Positions 5,581 to 11,825 of a stretch of 11,825 bases of DNA are shown here, piece by piece. The translations under genes and the position numbers were made by a program. Within the stretch, counting starts at the first letter, position 1; each line of letters begins with the position of its first letter. The notes below the pieces were generated by a model that did not search any database, had not been told where the DNA came from, and was given only the letters and a program-made list of their open reading frames with translations. The stretch spans positions 1 through 11,825 of the forward strand of contig CAIQEX010000188.1 of NCBI GenBank assembly GCA_903870955.1, in the 5' to 3' direction. This stretch comes from an uncultured beta proteobacterium. GTDB taxonomy: Bacteria; Pseudomonadota; Gammaproteobacteria; Burkholderiales; Burkholderiaceae_C.

Positions 5581-8181
5581 ATGCGCACTGACAAACTAAC
5601 AACTAAATTTCAGGAAGCCCTGGGCGATGCCCAAACATTGGCGCTGGGTAACGACCATGCCTATATTGAGCCGGCCCACGTGCTGGCAGCCATGTTGCGC
5701 CAGGATGACGGGCCCAAGGCTTTGTTGCAACGGGCGGGTGTCAACGTCAACAACTTGCTGACTGGCGCTGATGCGGCCATCAAAAAGTTCCCGCAGGTGC
5801 AGGGGCAGGAGCAGGTTCAGGTGGCGCGCGACACCGTCAGTCTGTTGCAGGCGGCAGAGAAAGAATCCATCAAGCGTGGCGATCAGTTTGTCGCCAGCGA
5901 GCTGTTCCTTCTGGCCATGGCGGACAACAAGGGTGACATCGGCAATTTGGTGCGTACCAACGGATTGACGCGCAAGAACCTGGAGTCGGCGATTGACGCG
6001 GTGCGCGGAGGCCAGAGCGTGGACAACGCCGATGCGGAAGACCAGCGTGAATCGCTCAAGAAATATTGCGTCGACCTGACCGAACGCGCCCGCATGGGCA
6101 AGCTGGACCCGGTGATTGGGCGGGATGACGAAATCCGCCGTGCCATTCAAGTGCTGCAACGCCGCACCAAGAACAACCCGGTGCTGATCGGTGAGCCCGG
6201 CGTCGGCAAGACGGCAATTGTTGAAGGGCTGGCTCAGCGCATCGTGGCGGGTGAGGTGCCGGATTCGCTCAAAGGCAAACGGGTTTTGTCGTTGGACATG
6301 GCCTCGTTGCTGGCCGGCGCCAAGTTCCGCGGCGAGTTTGAAGAGCGGCTGAAAAATGTGCTCAAAGACCTGGCCAAAGACGAGGGCCAGACCATCGTCT
6401 TCATTGACGAGTTGCACACCATGGTGGGCGCCGGCAAGGCTGAAGGCGCCATGGACGCGGGCAATATGCTCAAGCCCGCGCTGGCGCGTGGCGAGTTGCA
6501 TTGCGTGGGTGCCACCACGCTGGACGAATACCGCAAGTACATCGAGAAGGATGCGGCACTGGAACGTCGCTTTCAAAAGATTTTGGTGGGCGAGCCGACC
6601 GTGGAAGCCACCATCGCCATTCTGCGCGGGCTGAAGGAACGCTACGAGGTGCACCACGGCGTGCAGATTACCGACCCCGCCATCGTCGCGGCGGCCGAGT
6701 TATCGCACCGCTACATCACCGATCGCTTCCTGCCCGATAAGGCCATTGACCTGATTGACGAGGCTGCTTCCAAAATCAAGATTGAACTGGACTCCAAGCC
6801 GGAGGTCATGGACAAGAAGGACCGCCGTTTGATCCAGTTGCAGATTGAGCGCGAGGCGGTCAAGCGTGAGAAGGACGAAGCGTCGCAAAAACGGCTGGAG
6901 TTGATCAACGAAGAGATCAATGCGTTGCAGAAAGAAATCGCCGACCTGGACGAACTCTGGAAGGCCGAAAAGGCCCAGGCTCAGGGTTCCAAGACCATCA
7001 TGCAAGAAGTTGAAAAGCTACGCTTTCAGATCAAGGAACTGACAGACAAGGGCGACTTCAACAAGGCCGGCGAACTGCAATACGGCAAGCTGCCCGAGTT
7101 GGAAAAGCGCTTGAAGGACGCCCAGGCGCAGGAAACCGGCAAGGCCCAGTCTGCCAAGGATGGTGGCCGTGCGCAGTTGCTGCGGACCATGGTCGGTGCT
7201 GAAGAAATTGCCGAGGTAGTGAGTCGCGCGACTGGCATTCCCGTGTCCAAAATGATGCAGGGTGAGCGCGACAAACTGCTGCAGATGGAAACCAAACTGC
7301 ACGACCGGGTGGTCGGTCAGGAGGAGGCCATTGCCGCTATCTCGAATGCCATCCGCCGCTCGCGTTCAGGCTTGTCTGACCCGAATCGGCCCACGGGCTC
7401 TTTCCTTTTCCTTGGCCCGACGGGCGTTGGCAAAACCGAACTGTGCAAGGCGCTGGCGGGCTTCCTGTTCGACAGCGAAGAGCACTTGATCCGCATCGAC
7501 ATGAGCGAGTTCATGGAGAAGCATTCCGTGGCCCGCCTGATCGGGGCACCTCCGGGCTATGTGGGTTACGAAGAGGGTGGTTACCTGACCGAGGCCGTAC
7601 GCCGCAAACCCTATAGCGTGCTGCTGCTCGACGAGGTGGAGAAGGCCCATCCGGACGTGTTCAATGTGCTGCTGCAGGTGCTCGACGATGGCCGTCTCAC
7701 GGACGGTCAGGGCCGCACCGTGGACTTCAAAAACACCGTGATCGTGATGACCAGCAACATCGGCTCGCACCTGATCCAGAGCATGGTTGGCCAGGACAGC
7801 GAAGACATCAAGGAAGCCGTAACCGGTGAGCTGAAGAACCACTTCCGGCCCGAGTTTTTGAACCGGATTGACGAGACCGTGGTGTTCCATGCGCTGGATG
7901 CCGCCAACATCGCCGCCATTGCCAAGATTCAGTTGGCCGTGCTGCTGGCGCGCCTGGCCAAGATGGACTTGACGCTGGAGGTGTCGGACGCTGCGGTGGC
8001 CGAACTGGCCAAGGTCGGTTTTGATCCGGTGTATGGCGCGCGGCCCCTCAAGCGGGCGATCCAGCAACGCATTGAAAACCCGCTATCCAAGCTCTTGCTG
8101 GAAGGCAAGTTCTTGCCCAAGTCCACCATCCGGGTGGGCGTGGACCCGATCCAGACACCGGGGCAGTTCAGCTTTAGTTGA
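5581..8181 (+). CDS. clpB: ATP-dependent chaperone ClpB (protein disaggregase)
   Basis: ClpB is a hexameric AAA+ motor that pulls polypeptides out of aggregates together with DnaK/DnaJ/GrpE in the cytoplasm. The protein has 866 residues. The N-domain covers about 1-145. NBD1 has Walker A GEPGVGKT with Lys210 and Walker B FIDELH with Glu277. The coiled-coil middle domain spans roughly 400-530. NBD2 has Walker A GPTGVGKT with Lys618, Walker [10 protein letters not shown] with Glu685, and sensor-2 GARPLKR with Arg821. Compared with E. coli ClpB (Lys212, Glu279, Lys611, Glu678), the offset shifts from -2 to +7, so about nine extra residues lie between the NBDs, probably near [12 protein letters not shown] at the end of the middle domain. 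The pore-1 aromatic is Phe249 instead of Tyr; pore-2 Tyr660 is kept. A candidate heat-shock promoter precedes the gene. Confidence 0.98.
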   Translation: MRTDKLTTKFQEALGDAQTLALGNDHAYIEPAHVLAAMLRQDDGPKALLQRAGVNVNNLLTGADAAIKKFPQVQGQEQVQVARDTVSLLQAAEKESIKRGDQFVASELFLLAMADNKGDIGNLVRTNGLTRKNLESAIDAVRGGQSVDNADAEDQRESLKKYCVDLTERARMGKLDPVIGRDDEIRRAIQVLQRRTKNNPVLIGEPGVGKTAIVEGLAQRIVAGEVPDSLKGKRVLSLDMASLLAGAKFRGEFEERLKNVLKDLAKDEGQTIVFIDELHTMVGAGKAEGAMDAGNMLKPALARGELHCVGATTLDEYRKYIEKDAALERRFQKILVGEPTVEATIAILRGLKERYEVHHGVQITDPAIVAAAELSHRYITDRFLPDKAIDLIDEAASKIKIELDSKPEVMDKKDRRLIQLQIEREAVKREKDEASQKRLELINEEINALQKEIADLDELWKAEKAQAQGSKTIMQEVEKLRFQIKELTDKGDFNKAGELQYGKLPELEKRLKDAQAQETGKAQSAKDGGRAQLLRTMVGAEEIAEVVSRATGIPVSKMMQGERDKLLQMETKLHDRVVGQEEAIAAISNAIRRSRSGLSDPNRPTGSFLFLGPTGVGKTELCKALAGFLFDSEEHLIRIDMSEFMEKHSVARLIGAPPGYVGYEEGGYLTEAVRRKPYSVLLLDEVEKAHPDVFNVLLQVLDDGRLTDGQGRTVDFKNTVIVMTSNIGSHLIQSMVGQDSEDIKEAVTGELKNHFRPEFLNRIDETVVFHALDAANIAAIAKIQLAVLLARLAKMDLTLEVSDAAVAELAKVGFDPVYGARPLKRAIQQRIENPLSKLLLEGKFLPKSTIRVGVDPIQTPGQFSFS
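6007..6021 (+). promoter_or_regulatory. Internal translation start for a short ClpB isoform
   Basis: GGAGG at 6007-6011 is followed after 7 nt by an in-frame GTG at 6019, codon 147. E. coli makes a shorter ClpB lacking the N-domain from a GUG at codon 149. The alignment offset here is -2, so this GTG is the same codon (in GGQSV here and GGESV in E. coli). A product from here would start at the junction of N-domain and NBD1 and have 720 residues. Confidence 0.6.
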
Positions 8182-8229
8182 TTGGTGCAGCGCCAGGCAA
8201 GGGATAGGGCAGGCGACTAAGATACCTGC

Positions 8230-9453
8230 ATGAATTCTGCCCCCGCTGCTGCGCTCCCAACATCGACCGTTTCGTTGCGCCAGGATGCCGGCATCATCGG
8301 CATCGTGGGGCTGGCCCACGCCAGTTCGCACTTCAGTCACCTGATACTGCCACTCATGTTCCCCGTGTTCATCAAGGAGTTCGGCTTCACGTATTCGGAG
8401 TTGGGCTTGCTGATGAGTGTCTTTTTTGTGGTCTCGGGTGTGGGACAGGCCTGCGCCGGATTCGTGGTGGACAGGCTGGGTGCAAGGCCGCTGCTGTTTA
8501 TTGCCATGGCTATTTTTGTGCTGACCTGCCTTTTGGCCTCCAGAGTCACGGGTTATAGCGGGCTGGTCGTGGTTGGCGCGCTGGCCGGCTTGGGCAACGC
8601 CACATTTCACCCGGTGGACTTCACGATTTTGAACCAGCGCGTGTCAGCACCACGCCTGGGATACGCCTTTAGCGCCCACGGTTTAACCGGCAACTTGGGT
8701 TGGGCTGCTGCGCCTGTGTTCATGGCCGGCATCAGCGCGGGTTTTGGCTGGCGCAATGCGTATCTGGCTGCTGCCGTGATGTACGCACTGATATTGGTGT
8801 TGTTGGTGCTGCAGCGCGACAAGCTAAGCACCACCCACAAGACGTTGGTGGCCGATCTGCACGCTCCAAAAGAGCACGCTATGGCTTTCATGAAACTACC
8901 CGTGGTCTGGTGGTGCTTTGCCTTTTTCTTGCTGTCGACCATGACATTGGCGGTGGTGCAAAACTTCTCTGTCTCAATTCTCAAGGCCATGCAGGGCGTA
9001 AGCTTTGAAGCCGCCACGCTGACGATCACCTGGTACATGCTGGCGGGCGCCTTTGGCATGCTGATTGGTGGTTTTGTCGCAGCGCGTTCAGCCCACAGCG
9101 ACCGCGTGGTGGCCATCTGTATGGCGGTAGGTGCCGTGCTTTTTGCCCTTTGCGGTACCGGTTGGCTGGGTGCCAATGCCACCATGGTGATTCTGGCCTG
9201 CACGGGGTTTGCGATTGGCATTGGCGGTCCATCGCGTGACATGATGATCAAACGGGCCACCCCCAAAGGTGCGACCGGTCGGGTTTATGGTCTGGTCTAT
9301 TCGGGGTTGGATACGGGCTTCGCACTTTCGCCTCTGGTTTTTGGTCCCTTGATGGACCGCGGCCAGTACGGCGCCACCCTGATCGGTGCCGCCGCAGTGC
9401 TGATGCTCAGCGTCGTGGCCGCACTGGGTGTGGGCCAACGCACGGAGCACTAA
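8230..9453 (+). CDS. MFS transporter, 12 TM, fosmidomycin-resistance (Fsr)-like
   Basis: This is a 407-residue inner-membrane permease of the major facilitator superfamily. About twelve hydrophobic segments run from near residue 22 to the C-terminus, with a more polar central loop around 195-220. Motif A between TM2 and TM3 is seen as GFVVDRLGAR at residues 77-86. The N-terminal HASSHFSHLILPLMFP and the GLGNATFHP stretch resemble the Fsr-like branch, whose members include drug exporters and many uncharacterised carriers. The substrate cannot be named. The ATG at 8230 lies 48 bp after clpB on the same strand. There is no clear Shine-Dalgarno and no terminator between them, so read-through from clpB is possible. 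The 3' end overlaps the convergent minus-strand permease by 4 bp. Confidence 0.88.
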   Translation: MNSAPAAALPTSTVSLRQDAGIIGIVGLAHASSHFSHLILPLMFPVFIKEFGFTYSELGLLMSVFFVVSGVGQACAGFVVDRLGARPLLFIAMAIFVLTCLLASRVTGYSGLVVVGALAGLGNATFHPVDFTILNQRVSAPRLGYAFSAHGLTGNLGWAAAPVFMAGISAGFGWRNAYLAAAVMYALILVLLVLQRDKLSTTHKTLVADLHAPKEHAMAFMKLPVVWWCFAFFLLSTMTLAVVQNFSVSILKAMQGVSFEAATLTITWYMLAGAFGMLIGGFVAARSAHSDRVVAICMAVGAVLFALCGTGWLGANATMVILACTGFAIGIGGPSRDMMIKRATPKGATGRVYGLVYSGLDTGFALSPLVFGPLMDRGQYGATLIGAAAVLMLSVVAALGVGQRTEH

Positions 9454-10325
9454 GGCAGGCGCCAGCGCAAAGGGTTCAAACCCATCACCAGCAGGCAGGC
9501 CAGCAAAATCAGCGCGCCTCCAGTCGCCATTGCCAGGCTGGTTGGCTCGTCCAACAATAGAACGGCCCACAACACACCAAAACCGGTACTCAAAAACGTA
9601 GAGCTCAACGCCGCCATTGGGGGCACATGGCGCATGATGCGCATGTACATCCAGTACGCCAGACCGGAAGTGACGAAGCCCATCAACATGACCGCAGACA
9701 GAGCGCGCAATGAGGCGTGCGCATGGGGCAGGTCGCTCAATGCGCCTGGCAGCATCAGCAGCACCGCTGCCGCATGCATGCCGGCCGTGATTTGCAGCGG
9801 TTCCATGCGCGCGATAGCCTTTTTGAGGAAGGGTGTCGAGACACCGGAAATAGCCGCCCCGGCCATACAGGTGAGCGCCGCAATGACCAGTGTGTGGGTA
9901 GGCTCTACGGGACCCAGCCGCACCACCAGCGCTGCTCCCGCAAAACCTAACAGGCAACCCAGCATCTTGGGCAAAGTCAGTGACTCTTCCTTGAGCCAGG
10001 CTGAGGCGAAAGCACCAAACAGGACCGAAGTAACGGTCAGCAGAGCGCCATAACCGGCAGGCAAATCCAAAGCGGAACGGGCATACAACACATGCGGTCC
10101 GGCGACGGCCAATAAACCCAGCATCAACAGCTCTTTCCAATGCTGCAAGGGCCAAGGTGTCTTGAGTTTCCACATGATCAGGCTCAGCATGACGGTCGCC
10201 ATCACCATGCGCAGTCCTGCCGCCAGATTGGGCCCCAATGCGGGCGCGGCAATTCGGGTCAGCATGAACGACGCCCCCCAGAGAGCGGACAGGGCAACCA
10301 ATTGAAAAAAGTATTTGGACTTCAC
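9450..10325 (-). CDS. EamA/DMT-family permease (10 TM)
   Basis: This is a 291-residue inner-membrane protein of the drug/metabolite transporter superfamily, with two EamA repeats and about ten hydrophobic segments. The first repeat opens with SALWGASF (residues 13-20) and ends with WLKEESLT followed by a glycine-rich helix (about 110-136). The second ends with LLLDEPTS and its own glycine-rich helix (about 257-281). This E-containing motif before the last helix of each half is the family hallmark. Substrates range from amino acids to nucleotides and drugs and cannot be told from sequence. The start is a GTG at 10325 without an obvious Shine-Dalgarno. The next in-frame ATG would remove most of TM1, so the GTG is preferred. 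It is divergent from the downstream sensor gene, 121 bp apart. Confidence 0.88.
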   Translation of the reverse strand: MKSKYFFQLVALSALWGASFMLTRIAAPALGPNLAAGLRMVMATVMLSLIMWKLKTPWPLQHWKELLMLGLLAVAGPHVLYARSALDLPAGYGALLTVTSVLFGAFASAWLKEESLTLPKMLGCLLGFAGAALVVRLGPVEPTHTLVIAALTCMAGAAISGVSTPFLKKAIARMEPLQITAGMHAAAVLLMLPGALSDLPHAHASLRALSAVMLMGFVTSGLAYWMYMRIMRHVPPMAALSSTFLSTGFGVLWAVLLLDEPTSLAMATGGALILLACLLVMGLNPLRWRLP

Positions 10326-10417
10326 TGAATGGATTGTGTTGCAAATTGCGCGGGTCGTTCCTGAGAAAAAGCGACTTCATTTACCGAGTCTGAAATGCAG
10401 CGTTGGAGTTTCTTCAA

Positions 10418-10444
10418 AAGATTGCGACCTTAGGTCACAATCTT
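10418..10444 (+). promoter_or_regulatory. 27-bp palindrome abutting the sensor start codon
   Basis: AAGATTGCGACC (10418-10429) and GGTCACAATCTT (10433-10444) are inverted repeats matching at 11 of 12 positions around the 3-nt centre TTA. The right arm ends 2 nt before the ATG at 10447. As DNA it has the form of an operator for a dimeric regulator in the EamA/sensor divergent region. As RNA it would sequester the only Shine-Dalgarno-like bases (AGG at 10432-10434). I do not recognise the motif. The rest of this 121-bp intergenic region shows no promoter I would defend. Confidence 0.6.
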
Positions 10445-10446
10445 GC

Positions 10447-11825
10447 ATGTTCATGCGTTGGCCCCTTTTTAATTTGCGCATATTCCGGCTGCTGAGATTG
10501 CAGCCTGAACGCGCTACAGGATTGCTTGCGCTGGTGGCCGGACTGGTCCTCAGTGCCGTGGTGGCCAACGACGTGATGCGGGATTACGAGCAGCAGTTTT
10601 CCGCCGCAACGGCAAAGACCAGTGGCTTGACCCAGTTATTGGAGGAGCACGCGCGCCAGAGCATGCGACGCGTTGAGCTCTCCATGTCGTTGGCCGCACA
10701 AGATGTGCGGGCACAGATCAGGGCCGGTAAGCCAATCACCGCTGCAACCGGTACACGTTTACAGGCGCTACTTCCGCAAGACGGGCTGATTGCATCCTTT
10801 GCTGTGATTGATGCCAAAGGCGTTGTGCTGGCGTCGACGCAGACTGAGGATCTGGCCGACAAGCCACACGCCGAAGACCGCGATTTCTTTAAGGCGTTAC
10901 AGGATGACGCTTTCTCTGGTTTGTTTGTCGGCGAGGCAGTGAGGAGTCGACTATCGGGACTTTGGATCATCCCCGTGAGCATGAAACTGGGTGAAGGGGT
11001 GGATGGCTATTTGCTGAGCACGGTTGATCCAGAGTATTTCCAGCACCTTTACCAATCGATCGATGTGGGCGACAACGGGTCCGTCACACTGTTTACCGCA
11101 CAGGGTTGGGCCATTGCGCGCTGGCCATTTAATTCCGAAGTCACCCAGCGCAACTGGTTTGACGCCCCTCTTTTTCAGACGCACATCCGCAATTTAACAA
11201 TCGATACTATTCGCGAGAATGACGCGGTGGATGGGTTGCCGCGCATCTATAGCTACCGTGTGCTGCCAGATTATCCGCTGGTGGTTTCACTGTCGGTGTC
11301 TCTTGAGGAGGCCCTGAAGCCCTGGCATGAACATGCGTTGATGGCATGCGGGGGACTGGTTTTGATGCTCCTGATTCTCGGTGCGGCGAGCGTTTTGCTG
11401 ATTGCGCAGTTGCGTCGACGCCGGTGGGCCGAGGCGGCGCTGAAATTGGGCGAAATTTCGGTTCTCAAGTCTTCCCTTGCGACGCTTTGGATTGGGTCTG
11501 ATGGGCGCATTCTCCGGGTCAACCGGGCCGCTTGTGAATTGCATGGCTACAGCGAAGAGCAAATGCTCACCATGAGCGTGCCGGATCTGAATCCGAAGAT
11601 GCCCTGGAGTCACTGGGCAGACCATTGGGATCGGCTGCGCAAGAGTGGAAAAATGCACTTTGAAGCGCTGCACCGCAATAGCCAGGGTGTGGATTTGGCG
11701 GTCGAAGTGGATTTGAATTTCATTGAGTTTGAAGGGCAGGAGTACAACTTCGCTTTCGTTCGTGACTTGACCTTGCGAAAACAAGCAGAAGAAGAAATTC
11801 AACGCGCGGCGGCCACCTTGCGTGA
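10447..11825 (+). CDS. Membrane sensor with Cache and PAS domains (C-terminus outside window)
   Basis: The frame stays open to the window end, giving 459 visible residues. A basic cytoplasmic N-terminus (RIFRLLRLQPER) leads to TM1 at about 23-40. A periplasmic region of some 250 residues follows, then TM2 at about 297-320 with the positive stop RRRR at 323-326. The periplasmic part has Cache/PDC wording: DRDFFKAL, then FVGEAVRSRLSGLWIIPVS, then a membrane-distal VDPEYF block, as commonly seen in diguanylate cyclases and sensor kinases. A cytoplasmic PAS domain covers about 335-440 (LWIGSDGRILRVNRAACELHGYS), ending in FVRDLTLRKQAEEEIQ, the usual PAS exit leading into a helical linker. The output domain, probably GGDEF, GGDEF-EAL or a histidine kinase, lies beyond the window. 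Two in-frame ATGs (10447 and 10453) could start it; I used the first. Confidence 0.85.
   Translation, partial: MFMRWPLFNLRIFRLLRLQPERATGLLALVAGLVLSAVVANDVMRDYEQQFSAATAKTSGLTQLLEEHARQSMRRVELSMSLAAQDVRAQIRAGKPITAATGTRLQALLPQDGLIASFAVIDAKGVVLASTQTEDLADKPHAEDRDFFKALQDDAFSGLFVGEAVRSRLSGLWIIPVSMKLGEGVDGYLLSTVDPEYFQHLYQSIDVGDNGSVTLFTAQGWAIARWPFNSEVTQRNWFDAPLFQTHIRNLTIDTIRENDAVDGLPRIYSYRVLPDYPLVVSLSVSLEEALKPWHEHALMACGGLVLMLLILGAASVLLIAQLRRRRWAEAALKLGEISVLKSSLATLWIGSDGRILRVNRAACELHGYSEEQMLTMSVPDLNPKMPWSHWADHWDRLRKSGKMHFEALHRNSQGVDLAVEVDLNFIEFEGQEYNFAFVRDLTLRKQAEEEIQRAAATLR

Noticed and set aside
5198..5599. A 133-codon plus-strand open frame spanning the moaE-clpB gap
   Set aside because: It begins inside moaE in another frame, runs through the inverted-repeat arms and into clpB, and its product has no family resemblance. 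The inverted repeat better explains the sequence.
9088..10380. A 430-codon minus-strand open frame longer than the EamA gene it overlaps
   Set aside because: Its product is Arg-, Cys- and His-rich without domains, while the other frame encodes two clear EamA repeats with membrane helices. It also runs antisense through the MFS gene.
1..11825. Defence islands, CRISPR arrays, transposases, tRNA or rRNA genes
   Set aside because: I read both strands for repeats, integrase or transposase motifs and RNA-gene signatures and saw none; the coding content is typical chromosomal housekeeping and transport.

Overview
The window looks like chromosomal DNA from a betaproteobacterium, most likely of the Comamonadaceae (Rhodoferax/Polaromonas-like). 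The basis is moderately high GC with strong GC3 bias, protein wording typical of that group, and the order alaA-hom-thrC-moeA-moaD-moaE-clpB, which I recall as characteristic of those genomes. The assignment is inference; no search was run.

Layout. Positions 1-412 hold the 3' end of an AlaA-type alanine aminotransferase. Positions 484-5262 hold a tight same-strand run: hom and thrC (homoserine and threonine synthesis), then moeA, moaD and moaE (molybdenum cofactor synthesis). hom/thrC and moeA/moaD overlap by 4 bp and the other gaps are 12-17 bp, so this reads as one operon. A 318-bp gap (5263-5580) follows. It carries a long imperfect hairpin whose loop can pair with sequence upstream of it, and a candidate heat-shock (sigma-32) promoter next to clpB. 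clpB (5581-8181) encodes the full-length disaggregase and retains an internal GTG start with its own Shine-Dalgarno, at the position of the E. coli short-isoform start. A 12-TM MFS permease (8230-9453) converges on, and overlaps by 4 bp, an EamA/DMT-family permease on the minus strand (9450-10325). After a 121-bp divergent intergenic region containing a 27-bp palindrome comes a membrane sensor (10447 to the window end) with an extracytoplasmic Cache-type domain and a cytoplasmic PAS domain. Its output domain lies beyond the window.

How the genes work together. AlaA, Hom and ThrC are amino-acid enzymes; Hom and ThrC are the first and last of the three steps from aspartate semialdehyde to threonine. 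MoaD and MoaE are the two subunits of molybdopterin synthase, and MoeA inserts molybdate into the pterin. ClpB rescues aggregated protein with DnaK. The two permeases and the sensor have no substrate or signal that I can name.

Most of the window is housekeeping, and I see no defence system, mobile element, CRISPR array, tRNA or rRNA. The parts most worth a second look are non-coding: the interlocked inverted repeats between moaE and clpB, the palindrome abutting the sensor start codon, and the internal clpB start.
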